A stretch of DNA of 38,063 nt from Bradyrhizobium uaiense (GCF_010811875.1 NZ_VKHP01000060.1:1-38063); one strand, 5' to 3'; positions 7,310-16,666 are shown, counted from the stretch's first letter. The notes: generated by a model from the sequence alone, not told the origin. Numbers and translations: made by a program.

Positions 7310-9180
7310 CAACTGCTTCTTTGCGCCTGGCGCTGGTCGGCGCGCCGAACACCGGCAAGACGTCGCTGTTCAACAGCTTGACCGGCAGCCGCCAGAAGGT
7401 CGCCAATTATCCGGGCGTCACGGTCGAGCGCAAATCCGGCGGCTTCGTCACGCCGGAGGGCCGCAGCGTCACCGTGCTCGATCTGCCGGGCACCTATTCG
7501 CTGCGCGGCCGCAGCCCGGACGAGGAGATCACCCGCGACATCGTGCTCGGCCGCTTCGACGGCGAGGCGGTGCCCGATCTGGTGCTCTGCGTCGCCGACG
7601 CCACCAATCTGCGGCTGACCTTGCGGCTCGTGCTCGAGCTCAAGCGGGTCGGCCGGCCGATGATGCTCGTGCTCAACATGATCGATATCGCGCGGCGCCG
7701 CGGCGTCACGATCGATCTCGAGCGCATGTCGCAGGAGCTCGGCTTGCCGATCGTGACCTCGGTCGCGGTCCGCAAGGGCGGCGTCGACGAGCTCTTGAAG
7801 CGGACCGACGAATTCCTGGCGCGGTCGCATGAGGCGGCAGCCAGCCAGTGGACGACGCCGACGATCGCCGATCTGAAGGCGGCGCAGCGCGAGGCGGACC
7901 GCATCATCGCCGCGGCGGTGACCTTGCCGACCAAGCCGGACACGCTGACCAACCGGATCGATTCGGTCGTGCTGCATCCGGTCGGAGGTCTCGTGATCCT
8001 GGCCGTGATCCTGTTCGTGATGTTCCAGGCGGTGTTCACCTGGGCGCAGCCGGCGATGGAATTGCTGTCGGACGGCTTCTCCGCGCTCGGGCAGTTGATC
8101 CACGACGTGATGCCCGAAGGCTGGGGCCTGCTGCAAAGCTTCCTGCAGAACGGCCTGATCTCCGGCGTCGGCAGCGTCATCGTGTTCCTGCCGCAGATCA
8201 TCATCATCTTCCTGTTCATCCTGCTGCTGGAAGATTTCGGCTACATGGCGCGCGCCGCGTTCCTGATGGATCGCATCATGGGCGGCGCCGGACTGCATGG
8301 CCGCGCCTTCATTCCGCTGCTGTCAAGCTTCGCCTGCGCCATTCCCGGCATCATGGCGACGCGGGTGATCGACAACAGGCGCGACCGCCTGACCACGATC
8401 CTGATCGCGCCGCTGATGACCTGCTCGGCGCGCATTCCGGTCTACACGCTGATCATCTCGGCCTTCGTTCCGGCGACGACGGTGTGGGGTTTCGTCAATC
8501 TGCAGGGGCTCGTGATGTTCGGCCTCTATGCGGCTGGAATCACCAGCGCGCTGACGGTCTCGGCGGTCGCAAAATTCTTCCTGTGGCGCGACCACGCGCC
8601 GGCGCCGTTCATGCTGGAATTGCCCGACTACAAGATGCCGCGGCTGAAGAGCATCGCGATCGGCGTGTTCACCCGCGCCAAGATGTTCCTGTATCGCGCG
8701 GGCACCACGATCCTCTCGATGATGGTGCTGATCTGGTTCCTGGCCTCGTTCCCGACTGCGCCCGCAGGCGCCGAGGGGCCGGCGATCAATTACAGCTTTG
8801 CGGCGATGATCGGCCATGCGCTCGAGCCGTTGCTGCGGCCGATCGGTTTCAACTGGCAGATCGCGGTGGCGCTGATCCCCGGCATGGCGGCGCGCGAGGT
8901 TGCGGTCGCGGCGCTCGGCACTGTCTATTCGATCGAGGGAGGCAAGGAGGCGGCGGATCAGATCGGCCAGGTGCTGGCGCAGAAATGGACGCTGGCGACC
9001 GCGCTATCGCTGTTGGTCTGGTACATCTTCGCCCCGCAATGCGCCTCGACGCTCGCGGTGATCCGCCGCGAGACCGGCGGCGCGAAGTGGATGGTGGTGA
9101 CGTTCATCTACATGCTCGCGCTGGCCTATGTCGCGAGCTTCCTGACCTTCAATCTGGCTCAGGCGCTGGGCCTGCACTAG
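7306..9180 (+). CDS. feoB: Ferrous iron transporter FeoB
   Basis: 624 residues. The cytosolic G domain (residues ~1-165) has G1 GAPNTGKTSLFN, G3 DLPGTYSL and G4 NMID, followed by the helical GDI region to ~215. The membrane part carries the two Gate regions, with SSFACAIPGIMATRVI and RIPVYTLIISAF in the first and PGMAAREVAVAALGTVYSIE in the second, which form the Fe(II) path. The protein is shorter than E. coli FeoB (773) and resembles the compact rhizobial form. It imports Fe(II) across the inner membrane. No FeoC is present. In Bradyrhizobium, FeoAB is known to be needed for iron acquisition in free-living cells and symbiosis. Start is the ATGA overlap with feoA. Confidence 0.97.
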   Translation: MTTASLRLALVGAPNTGKTSLFNSLTGSRQKVANYPGVTVERKSGGFVTPEGRSVTVLDLPGTYSLRGRSPDEEITRDIVLGRFDGEAVPDLVLCVADATNLRLTLRLVLELKRVGRPMMLVLNMIDIARRRGVTIDLERMSQELGLPIVTSVAVRKGGVDELLKRTDEFLARSHEAAASQWTTPTIADLKAAQREADRIIAAAVTLPTKPDTLTNRIDSVVLHPVGGLVILAVILFVMFQAVFTWAQPAMELLSDGFSALGQLIHDVMPEGWGLLQSFLQNGLISGVGSVIVFLPQIIIIFLFILLLEDFGYMARAAFLMDRIMGGAGLHGRAFIPLLSSFACAIPGIMATRVIDNRRDRLTTILIAPLMTCSARIPVYTLIISAFVPATTVWGFVNLQGLVMFGLYAAGITSALTVSAVAKFFLWRDHAPAPFMLELPDYKMPRLKSIAIGVFTRAKMFLYRAGTTILSMMVLIWFLASFPTAPAGAEGPAINYSFAAMIGHALEPLLRPIGFNWQIAVALIPGMAAREVAVAALGTVYSIEGGKEAADQIGQVLAQKWTLATALSLLVWYIFAPQCASTLAVIRRETGGAKWMVVTFIYMLALAYVASFLTFNLAQALGLH

Positions 9181-9283
9181 CCGGATTGTCGCGGCCGCGC
9201 TGGGTGCAACGGGCCGCATGAAGAAGTAGAGTTCATTCGTGGGCGCCTCGTGCGCGTCTACGGGTTCCCTGCGAGACCACGCA

Positions 9284-12019
9284 ATGTCGACGTACGGCCT
9301 GGAGCGGCTATTTTCGCCTCGAAGCATCGCGGTGGTCGGCGGCAGCCCACGCCCGTCGTCGCTCGGCGCGGCGGTGCTCCGGAACATCAAGGCGAGCGGC
9401 TTCGCCGGCAGGCTGGGCGTCGTCAACCGGCATTATGCCGAGGTCGACGGTGAGCCGACCGTTCCCGACCTGAAGTCGCTGCCGTTCGTTCCGGATCTCA
9501 TCGTCATCAGTGCGGCGGCGGCCGCGGTCCCGGAGATCGTCGCGGAGGCTGGCCTTGCCGGTGTTGCCGGAGCGGCGATCCTGTCGGCCGGTCTCGGTCA
9601 CGGCGCGGGCTCGCTCGCGGAGACCGCGGGGCAGACGGCGCGGCGGTATGGCATGCGCCTGATCGGGCCGAATTGCCTCGGCGTCATGGTGCCGCGCGCC
9701 AAGCTCAATGCGAGCTTCGCCTCGCATCAGCCGTCCGACGGACATGTCGCCCTGATCTCGCAGTCCGGTGCGGTCGCGTCGGCGATGATCGAATGGGCGG
9801 CCGAGCGGCGGCTTGGCTTTTCCGGCATCGCATCGATCGGCGACCAGCTCGATGTCGACGTCGCCGACCTCTTGGATTATTTCGCGCTGGACGATCATAC
9901 CAACGCGATCCTGATCTACCTCGAGGCGGTCAAGGACGCGCGCAAGTTCATGTCGGCGGCGCGCGCCGCCGCGCGCATGAAGCCGGTCATCGTCGTCAAG
10001 TCCGGCCGGATGGCGCAAGGCGCAAAGGCCGCCGCGACCCACACCGGCGCGCTGGCCGGCTCCGATGCGGTCTACGACGCCGCATTCCGTCGCGCCGGCA
10101 TACTGCGCGTCTACGACCTGCGCCAGCTGTTCGATTGCGCCGAGCTGCTCGGTCGTGGCTTCGTCCCGCGCGGCAACCGGCTCGCGATCCTCACCAATGG
10201 CGGCGGGCTCGGCATCCTCGCAACCGACCGGCTGGCCGAGCTCGGCGGCGTTCCCGCGACGCTGACGACCGGGACCATCGAACGGCTCGACCAGATGCTG
10301 CCGCCGGGCTGGTCCTGCGCCAATCCCGTCGACATCGCCGGCGACGCCGATGCCGACCGCTACGTGGTGGCGCTCAACGCGCTGCTCGACGATGCTAACA
10401 GCGACGCGGTGCTGGTCGCGAATGTCGAGATGGCGGTGGCACCGGCCAAAGGGATCGCCGAGGCGGTGGCGCAATGCGTGCGTGATCGCAGGACCAAAAG
10501 AAGTGCGGTCGCGGCACTGGTGCTTGCGGCGTGGGTCGGCGCCGACGAGCGCACCGGCGCGATCTTCGAGGCGGCGCGGATTCCGCATTTCCCGACCGAG
10601 GACGATGCGGTCCGCGCCTTCATGTATCTGGTGCGCTATCGCGAGGCTTCCACCGCGCTCGCCGCGACCCCGCCCGGCGTCGCGTCGGTGTTCACGCGGG
10701 AGACGGCGGCGGCGCGGCACGTCGTCATGAAGGCGTTGTCGGAGGGACGCGCGTGGCTCGATCCGGCCGAGATCGTCGCGCTGTTCGAGGCCTATGGCAT
10801 TCCAATGGTGACGACGCTCGTCGCCGACAGTGCCGAGGACGCCGCCGCAAAGGCGGTGCCGTTCCTCGCCGCGGGGCACGCGATTGTGGTGAGGGTGTTT
10901 TCGCGCGACATCCGGCACGCGTCCGGTGTCGGCGGGGTCATCCTCGACCTGCGCACCAAAGATGGTGTCGTCGAAGCCGCGAGGACGGTGCTCGAGCGGG
11001 CACGCAGCGCGCGGCCCGATGCCACCCTGCAGGGCGTGACGATCCAGCCGATGATCGTGCGGCGCGCGGCGCGTGAACTGATCCTCGGCATCGCCGACGA
11101 TCCGACCTTCGGTCCGGTCATCGTGTTCGGCCGCGGCGGCCCCGCGGTCGAGGTGATCAACGACAAGGCGCTGGCGCTGCCGCCGCTCGACATGAATCTC
11201 GCTCGTGAGCTGATCGGACGCACCCGCGTCTCGCGGCTGCTCGGCGGCTATGGCGATGTGCCGGCCGTCCCGGCCGATGTGGTGCCGCTCACCCTGGTCA
11301 AGCTGGCGCAGATGGCGGCGGACATTCCCGAGGTCGCGGAGCTCGATATCAATCCGATGCTGGCGGACGAGAGCTGCGTGCTCGCGCTCGATGCGCGGGT
11401 GGCGATCCGCAAACCTACCCGGCTGTTTGCCGGTCACACCCGGCTCGCCGTCCGGCCCTATCCGTCGCAATGGGAGGGCGAGCTTGCGTTACGCGACGGC
11501 TCGCATGTCACGGTGCGCCCGATGCGGCCGGAGGACGAGCCGATGGTCGAGGCCTTCTTCCGGCGCGTCACCGCCGAGGACCTCAGGCTGCGCTTCTTCC
11601 ACGCGATGAAGGAATTCTCGCACGCTTTCATCGCGCGCTTGACCCAGCTCGACTATGCGCGCGCGATGGCTTTCGTGGCGCTCGATCCGACCACCGGCGA
11701 GATGATGGGCGCGGTCCGGCTGCATTCGGACTCGCTGTATCAGAACGCCGAATACGCGATCCTGCTGCAGTCTGATCTCAAGGGCAAAGGCCTCGGCTGG
11801 GCGCTGATGCAGCTTCTGATCCACTATGCGCGATCGGAGGGATTGAAGCGCCTGTCCGGCCAGGTCTTGACCGAAAACAGCACGATGATCGGGATGTGCC
11901 GCGATCTCGGCTTCACCGTCACGATGGATCCGGAGGATCACAGCATCGTCGACGTCGTGCTGGATTTGGATCGAGCTGCCGTCGATGCCGTCGGGTCCGA
12001 TATCCTGATCCGCCCGTGA
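9284..12019 (+). CDS. Acyl-CoA synthetase (ADP-forming) fused to GNAT acetyltransferase (Pat/PatZ-like)
   Basis: 911 residues from the ATG at 9284 (MSTYGLERLFSPRSIAVVGG); an upstream in-frame GTG at 9239 would add 15 non-conserved residues. Order of domains: CoA-binding domain (SIAVVGGSPRPSSLG, ~1-130), succinyl-CoA-ligase-like domain with IGPNCLGVM (~127) and AATHTGALAGSD containing His253 at the position of the phosphorylated His of ADP-forming acetyl-CoA synthetases, ATP-grasp domain (~490-705, with FGRGGPAVEVINDKALALPP and ELDINPML), and a C-terminal GNAT domain (~730-900, acetyl-CoA loop DLKGKGLGWAL). This is the architecture of Pat/PatZ (YfiQ), the protein lysine acetyltransferase that inactivates AMP-forming acyl-CoA synthetases. 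Retention of the His means some synthetase activity cannot be excluded. It has no clear operon partner. Confidence 0.9.
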   Translation: MSTYGLERLFSPRSIAVVGGSPRPSSLGAAVLRNIKASGFAGRLGVVNRHYAEVDGEPTVPDLKSLPFVPDLIVISAAAAAVPEIVAEAGLAGVAGAAILSAGLGHGAGSLAETAGQTARRYGMRLIGPNCLGVMVPRAKLNASFASHQPSDGHVALISQSGAVASAMIEWAAERRLGFSGIASIGDQLDVDVADLLDYFALDDHTNAILIYLEAVKDARKFMSAARAAARMKPVIVVKSGRMAQGAKAAATHTGALAGSDAVYDAAFRRAGILRVYDLRQLFDCAELLGRGFVPRGNRLAILTNGGGLGILATDRLAELGGVPATLTTGTIERLDQMLPPGWSCANPVDIAGDADADRYVVALNALLDDANSDAVLVANVEMAVAPAKGIAEAVAQCVRDRRTKRSAVAALVLAAWVGADERTGAIFEAARIPHFPTEDDAVRAFMYLVRYREASTALAATPPGVASVFTRETAAARHVVMKALSEGRAWLDPAEIVALFEAYGIPMVTTLVADSAEDAAAKAVPFLAAGHAIVVRVFSRDIRHASGVGGVILDLRTKDGVVEAARTVLERARSARPDATLQGVTIQPMIVRRAARELILGIADDPTFGPVIVFGRGGPAVEVINDKALALPPLDMNLARELIGRTRVSRLLGGYGDVPAVPADVVPLTLVKLAQMAADIPEVAELDINPMLADESCVLALDARVAIRKPTRLFAGHTRLAVRPYPSQWEGELALRDGSHVTVRPMRPEDEPMVEAFFRRVTAEDLRLRFFHAMKEFSHAFIARLTQLDYARAMAFVALDPTTGEMMGAVRLHSDSLYQNAEYAILLQSDLKGKGLGWALMQLLIHYARSEGLKRLSGQVLTENSTMIGMCRDLGFTVTMDPEDHSIVDVVLDLDRAAVDAVGSDILIRP

Positions 12020-12058
12020 TCGGTGATCGTAATCTTCCAAATGGATTGTTGCCGGCGT

Positions 12059-12081
12059 ACTATTTGTATCATCAATAGTGG
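12059..12081. promoter_or_regulatory. LysR-type operator ACTAT-N11-ATAGT before the LysR gene
   Basis: ACTAT (12059-12063) and ATAGT (12075-12079) are exact inverted arms separated by 11 bases, which fits the T-N11-A rule for LysR sites. The right arm extends to CAATAGTGG (12073-12081), identical to the site at 13081-13089. The site lies 22 bases before the LysR ATG and overlaps the in-frame GTG at 12078, so that GTG is not a likely start. Its position suggests autoregulation. Confidence 0.7.
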
Positions 12082-12101
12082 TGCGCTGCGCAGGACCGGT
12101 C

Positions 12102-13016
12102 ATGAACCTCAGATCCGTCGATCTCAATCTTCTGGTCGCCCTCAACGCTCTTCTAACCGACCTTCACGTCACCCGCGCGGCTGACCGGGTCGGCCTCAGT
12201 CAGCCCGCCATGAGCAATGCGCTTTCGAGGCTGAGGCACATCTTCAAGGACGAGCTTCTGGTGCGCACGGCCAACGGCATGCAGGCTACGCCGCGCGCGA
12301 TCGAGCTGGCGGAGCCGGTCAAGCGGCTGCTGCGCCAGCTGGAGCGCCTTCTGGACAGCGAGTCGAGCTTCGAAGCCGCGACGTCGACCCGAAGCTTTTC
12401 CGTCAGGCTGTCAGACCTCCTCAGCCGGCTGCTGCTTCCGGCCGTCAGCAAGACCCTGCAAGAGAAGGCGCCGTTTGCCCACATCGACGTCGTGCACTAC
12501 TCGCCGACGCAGACGGTCGAGGCCCTCGAAAAGGACGAAATCGACCTCGCGATCAGCATGGGTCTTGCGCACTCGAATTCGATCAAGTCGGTCGTCCTGA
12601 TGAAGGATCGGATGGTCTGCGTCATGCGCGAAGGTCATCCGGCGGCGCAACGACCGTTTACGATGGAAACCTTCCTGCAATCGTCGCACCTCAAGGTCTC
12701 GATGTCGCCGACCGACCTTCGTTTCGTCGACGACGTGCTCGCCCGCCAGGGCGTGACACGCCAGGTCGCGGTCAACATGCCGCATTGGCTTCTGGTGCCG
12801 CACGTGCTGCGCGACTCGAACCTGCTGTCGGTCATGCCGCGACGTCTGGCATTCGCGATGGTCACTGAGGATCTGGCGATCCGCGACCTGCCGTTTGCTT
12901 CCGAGCCGTTCGAATGGTCGATGTATTGGCACCGCCGACACGACGCCAGCCAGGAACTGAACTGGCTCCGATCGGTCTTTTCCGACGCTGCGCAAGGGCT
13001 CGCCGACGGTGAATGA
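12102..13016 (+). CDS. LysR-family transcriptional regulator of the catabolic cluster
   Basis: 304 residues from the ATG at 12102, which has AGGA six bases upstream. The N-terminal winged helix-turn-helix (~6-65; LLTDLHVTRAADRVGLSQPAMSNALSRLR) is of the NodD/LinR branch, whose members start MNLRSVDLNLLV. The C-terminal co-inducer domain (~90-300) has the usual two-lobed pattern. It would bind DNA as a tetramer and respond to a small acid. Two matching ACTAT-N11-ATAGT sites, one before this gene and one before the transporter gene, point to autoregulation and control of the downstream cluster. The inducer is unknown; the substrate of the dehalogenase pathway is the natural candidate. Confidence 0.92.
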   Translation: MNLRSVDLNLLVALNALLTDLHVTRAADRVGLSQPAMSNALSRLRHIFKDELLVRTANGMQATPRAIELAEPVKRLLRQLERLLDSESSFEAATSTRSFSVRLSDLLSRLLLPAVSKTLQEKAPFAHIDVVHYSPTQTVEALEKDEIDLAISMGLAHSNSIKSVVLMKDRMVCVMREGHPAAQRPFTMETFLQSSHLKVSMSPTDLRFVDDVLARQGVTRQVAVNMPHWLLVPHVLRDSNLLSVMPRRLAFAMVTEDLAIRDLPFASEPFEWSMYWHRRHDASQELNWLRSVFSDAAQGLADGE

Positions 13017-13066
13017 CGGGCGTCTTTAGCCGGCCGCGGCGCGCCCGGAAGCTGCGCTGAAGGGAC

Positions 13067-13089
13067 ACTATCAGTCCGCCCAATAGTGG
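13067..13089. promoter_or_regulatory. Second LysR-type operator ACTAT-N11-ATAGT before the MFS gene
   Basis: ACTAT (13067-13071) and ATAGT (13083-13087) have the same arms and the same 11-base spacing as the site before the LysR gene, and the nine bases CAATAGTGG are shared. It lies 94 bases before the MFS start codon, a usual distance for an activator site. Two sites with this identity by chance within 1 kb, each upstream of a start codon, are unlikely. Confidence 0.7.
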
Positions 13090-13182
13090 AATTGCGAATT
13101 CCGATTAGACGCCGCCGTCGCGGTCACCATCCTGCTCCCAAATGTTTCTTCGGCCGAACCCGGCCGACCTTGGGAGGGATTG

Positions 13183-14616
13183 ATGCAAGACGTTACGTAC
13201 GCGCAGGTGGCATCGGTGAACGCGGGCGCTCGGCTCGATCGGCTACCGATCTGCAGCTTTCATTGGCGGATCCTGGCGCTGATCGGCGCGGGCATGTTCC
13301 TCGATGCCTTCGACATCTACCTGGCGGGCGGCGTACTCGGGGCCGTGCTGAAAGAGGGCTGGTCGACCCTCGAACTCAACGCGGCGTTCGTGACGGCCAC
13401 TTTCATCGGCATGACCCTCGGAGCCTGGTTCTCCGGGATACTGGGTGATCGCTACGGCCGGCGGTTCTCCTACCAGATCAACCTCGCCATCTTCGGTCTG
13501 GCGTCCCTCGCCGCCGCGCTCGCGCCATCGATGCAGGCCTTGATCGCCGCTCGGTTCGTCATAGGCATTGGACTCGGCGCCGAGATCGTCGTCGGCTATG
13601 CGACGCTGACCGAGTTCGTCCCGGCCTCGTCGCGCGGGCGGTGGATCGGAATCCTGGCGGTCATCACCAACTTTTCCCTGTTCGCCTCCTCGATGACCGG
13701 CCTCTGGGTCATTCCGTCGTTCGGTTGGCGATACATGTTCGGCATCGTCGGCGTGCTCGCGCTGATCGTCTGGTTCATGAGAAAGTCGATGCCGGAATCG
13801 CCCCGCTGGCTGGCCGCGAACGGCCGCGCCGACGAGGCTGAAAAGATCCTTGCCGGCATCGAAGCCGAAGCCGCCAGGAAAGGACCGCTGCCTCCGGTCT
13901 CGGCCCCGCAGCGGGCGGAAGACCAGGGCGGGTCGGTCTGGCGGCTGTTCGCGCCGCCGTACCTTGGCCGAACGTTGCTCGGCAGCCTGCTGCACATCGT
14001 CGTCGGCTTCAGTCTGTACGGATTCATCGGCTGGCTGCCGACGTTCATGGTCAAGGGCGGCCACAGCGTCGTGTCCTCGCTCGGCTATACGACCTTCATG
14101 TCGCTGGGTGGGCCGGTGGGATCGCTGATCGGCCTGGCCCTCGCCGACGCGATCGGCCGCAAGCCGTCGATCGTCGGATCGTCGATCGCGGCCGCTGCCT
14201 TCGGATTGGCGTATCCGTTCATGCCCGACGGTGCTCCGTTGGTCGCGGTCGGCTTCCTGCTCGTCACCGCGATCTACGTCATGCTGGCGACCGGGTTCGC
14301 CATGCACGTGCCGGAGCTCTTCCCCACGCGATACCGACTGCGTGGCACCGCAATTTGCGCGACAGCCGGTCGCGTGACGACCGCGCTGGTGCAGTTCGCC
14401 GTCATCGCGATCTTCGCCTGGAAGGGGCTTGTCGGAGTGCTGATCACGCTCGCGGGCATTCTCCTCTTCCAGGCCGTGGTCTTCCTGATCTTCGGCTTCG
14501 AGACCAAGGGCCGCGGCCTGGAGGAAGTATCGGGGTCGTCGATCGAAGCGGATAGCGTAGCGTCGCGCCGAAAGATCGTCGGTATCGATGCCGAGCGTGC
14601 CGCAGACAGAATTTAG
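13183..14616 (+). CDS. MFS transporter, aromatic acid/organic acid:H+ symporter type
   Basis: 477 residues from the ATG at 13183, with ribosome binding site GGGAGG at 13172-13177; the TTG at 13180 is only an overlapping alternative. About twelve membrane helices. TM1 has DAFDIYLAGG (Asp41/Asp44), like the DGYD motif of the aromatic acid:H+ symporter group, and the TM2-TM3 loop has the MFS signature GDRYGRR; TM8-TM9 carry a second copy (ADAIGRKPS), and the end of TM12 is FGFETKGRGLEE. It should import a small carboxylic acid with protons across the inner membrane. It is the first gene after the second LysR operator, so it probably brings in the compound processed by the dehalogenase next door. 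Confidence 0.9.
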   Translation: MQDVTYAQVASVNAGARLDRLPICSFHWRILALIGAGMFLDAFDIYLAGGVLGAVLKEGWSTLELNAAFVTATFIGMTLGAWFSGILGDRYGRRFSYQINLAIFGLASLAAALAPSMQALIAARFVIGIGLGAEIVVGYATLTEFVPASSRGRWIGILAVITNFSLFASSMTGLWVIPSFGWRYMFGIVGVLALIVWFMRKSMPESPRWLAANGRADEAEKILAGIEAEAARKGPLPPVSAPQRAEDQGGSVWRLFAPPYLGRTLLGSLLHIVVGFSLYGFIGWLPTFMVKGGHSVVSSLGYTTFMSLGGPVGSLIGLALADAIGRKPSIVGSSIAAAAFGLAYPFMPDGAPLVAVGFLLVTAIYVMLATGFAMHVPELFPTRYRLRGTAICATAGRVTTALVQFAVIAIFAWKGLVGVLITLAGILLFQAVVFLIFGFETKGRGLEEVSGSSIEADSVASRRKIVGIDAERAADRI

Positions 14617-14742
14617 CGGGCTTCTCGCGAACGACATTCACTTCGCAAATGTGCGCAGAAGAACAATCGATTTCGGAAATGATGCCTGATGCGGTCAAAT
14701 CCGGATCACCCATCACGCAACGTACGCAAAGGGACGAAAGAG

Positions 14743-15447
14743 ATGACCGATACACAAACGCTCAGGGATACCATCAAGGTCTGCATGTTCGACCAGTACG
14801 GCACGGTCGTCGATATGCAGGGAGGCCTCGTCAAGGTCGCGACGCCGTTTCTCAAGGAGAAAGGCTGGACGGGTAACCCGAACTCGTTCGTCACCTGGTG
14901 GCGGCGGACCCACTTCGAGAATTCGATGATTGACGCGCTGCTCCACCGCGAGCACACGCCGTACCGCGAGATCGGTCACCGTGCCGTCTCCCAGGTCATG
15001 GACCGGTCGGGCATCAAATACACGAAGGAGGAGGTGAAGTACCTGGTCGGCGAGATCGAGAAGCTCGAATGCTTCCCGGAGGTACCGGCGGCGCTCGCGA
15101 AGCTGCAAACCAGGTACAAGCTTGTCGTACTCTCGAACGGTGATCGCGACATGCTGGAAACGGCCAAGAGGTACCACAAGGTCCCATTCGACGACGTGAT
15201 CTCCGTCGCCGAAGCAAACTCCTTCAAGCCGCACGTCGCGACCTACACAAAGGCGGCAGAAATACTCGGCCTCAAGATGGATCAGATCCTCTTCGTCGCC
15301 AACCACGCGTTCGACGTCATCGGGGCGAAGTCGGCCGGGATGCGGACCGCGATGATCAACCGGCGCGACCGGCCGTTCGAGCAGACGCCGCACCAGCCTG
15401 ACATCACGGTTCCGACGATGAAGGATCTGGCGGATGCGATCGTCTAG
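14743..15447 (+). CDS. Type II haloacid dehalogenase (HAD superfamily), (S)-2-haloacid dehalogenase-like
   Basis: 234 residues from the ATG at 14743 (AAAGGGACG upstream); the upstream in-frame ATG at 14689 is poorer. Nucleophile Asp17 is in FDQYGTVVD; other expected positions are Arg54/55 (TWWRRTHFE), Ser131-Asn132 (VVLSNGD), Lys162 (FKPHVATY) and Asp191 (VANHAFDVIGA). These match L-DEX, which hydrolyses (S)-2-haloacids to (R)-2-hydroxyacids in the cytoplasm. Where classical L-DEX has FVSSNGFD, this protein has FVANHAFD, so the Ser and Asn that hold the substrate are Ala and His; many annotated type II members share this, so the substrate may not be a simple haloacid. The gene overlaps the next by 14 bases. 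The adjacent FAD dehydrogenase could oxidise the product. Confidence 0.85.
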   Translation: MTDTQTLRDTIKVCMFDQYGTVVDMQGGLVKVATPFLKEKGWTGNPNSFVTWWRRTHFENSMIDALLHREHTPYREIGHRAVSQVMDRSGIKYTKEEVKYLVGEIEKLECFPEVPAALAKLQTRYKLVVLSNGDRDMLETAKRYHKVPFDDVISVAEANSFKPHVATYTKAAEILGLKMDQILFVANHAFDVIGAKSAGMRTAMINRRDRPFEQTPHQPDITVPTMKDLADAIV

Positions 15448-16666
15448 CACGGAAGCTCTCTCCGGCATCAAGGTTCTGGACCTGTGCCGCGTCGTGTCCG
15501 GCCCTTTCGCCACCATGCATCTCGGCGATCTCGGGGCGGACGTCGTGAAGATCGAGGATCCGCGTGCCGGCGATGAGAGTCGCCGATACGGCCCTCCGTT
15601 CGTCAACGGGGAGAGTTCCTACTTCCTGTCGGTCAACCGTAACAAGAGAAGCTGCGCGATTGATCTGAAGTCGCCGGCGGGCCGAGCCGCCGCGCTCGCG
15701 CTCGCGAAGGTGGCCGACGTCGTGACCGACAATTTCAGGCCCGGCACGCTCGACAAGTGGGGCCTGTCATACGAAGCGCTCAGCGCGGACAATCCGAAGC
15801 TCATCCAGTGCAGCATCTCCGGATTCGGCAGGACCGGGCCGGATGCGAGCCGGCCCGGCTACGATCTGATCTTGCAGGGCGAGTCCGGCGTCATGGACAT
15901 CACCGGTGATTCCGATGGACCGCCGATGAAGGTGGGCACGTCGATCGCCGACCTGGTCACCGGCCTCTACGCGTCGCAGGCGGTGCTCGCGGCGCTCGTG
16001 AAGCGCGAGCGCAGCGGTGCCGGGGGACGCGTCGACGTCTCCATGCTCGACGCCATGGCTTCGCTGCTCACGTTCAACGCCGGCATGTACTTCGCCTCCG
16101 GAGAAAGTCCGAAGCGCCGAGGCAACGTGCATCCCACGATCAGCCCCTACGAAACGTTTGAGGCCGGAGGCGGCTGGCTCAATGTCGGCGTCGCCAACGA
16201 CAAGTTCTGGTCGATGTTCTGCGACGTCGTCGAACGCAAGGATATCGAGAACGATACCCGTTTCGACAAGGCTCCGAAACGTGCCGCGAACCGCGCCGCG
16301 CTGGCCGACATCCTGCGACCGATCTTCCGGTCGCGGTCTCGCGACCATTGGCTCAGTGTTCTCGGCAAGGCCGGGATTCCATGCGGGGCGATCAGGACGG
16401 TCGGCGAGGTGTGCGAGGCGCCCCAACTGGTCGAGCGGGGCATGGTCCAGAGCGTCGCGCACAAGGTCGCCGGCGACGTCAAGTTCGTCGCCCGGCCGCT
16501 GCGGTTCGACGATCTGCCGCCCGCTCCCTCGATCCCGCCGCCGATGTTGGGCGAGCATACCGCGGAGGTGTTCGAAGACTGGCTCGGCTGGACCCGGGAA
16601 CGCCTGTCGGAGTTCGCTTCGAAGGGCGCGTTCGGCGAGGCCGCGCCGAAGCAATCGGCCGAATAG
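15434..16666 (+). CDS. CaiB/BaiF family (class III) CoA transferase
   Basis: 410 residues. Family features: VLDLCRVVSGPFATMHLGDLGADVVKIE near the start, DNFRPGTLDKWGL (~99-111), SISGFGRTGPDASRPGYDLILQGESG, and Asp173 in VGTSIADLVTGLYA at the position of the catalytic Asp of formyl-CoA transferase. It moves CoA between carboxylic acids (for example from succinyl-CoA) through an anhydride on that Asp and works as an interlocked dimer. The start overlaps the dehalogenase end by 14 bases, so the two are coupled. In this cluster it probably activates the acid substrate or its product as a CoA thioester. Acid identity cannot be read from the sequence. Confidence 0.92.
   Translation: MRSSSTEALSGIKVLDLCRVVSGPFATMHLGDLGADVVKIEDPRAGDESRRYGPPFVNGESSYFLSVNRNKRSCAIDLKSPAGRAAALALAKVADVVTDNFRPGTLDKWGLSYEALSADNPKLIQCSISGFGRTGPDASRPGYDLILQGESGVMDITGDSDGPPMKVGTSIADLVTGLYASQAVLAALVKRERSGAGGRVDVSMLDAMASLLTFNAGMYFASGESPKRRGNVHPTISPYETFEAGGGWLNVGVANDKFWSMFCDVVERKDIENDTRFDKAPKRAANRAALADILRPIFRSRSRDHWLSVLGKAGIPCGAIRTVGEVCEAPQLVERGMVQSVAHKVAGDVKFVARPLRFDDLPPAPSIPPPMLGEHTAEVFEDWLGWTRERLSEFASKGAFGEAAPKQSAE

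Noticed and set aside
6973..8298. 441-codon minus-strand open frame across feoA/feoB
   Set aside because: Composition is His/Asp/Gln/Arg-rich with no domain; it is the antisense shadow of feoB in GC-rich DNA.
9239..9283. GTG start of the Pat-like gene
   Set aside because: The added 15 residues are not domain-like, and MSTYGLERLFSPRSIAVVGG from the ATG at 9284 is the usual family start.
9308..11470. 720-codon minus-strand frame over the Pat-like gene
   Set aside because: Low-complexity Arg/Asp/His composition, mirror of a well-supported gene.
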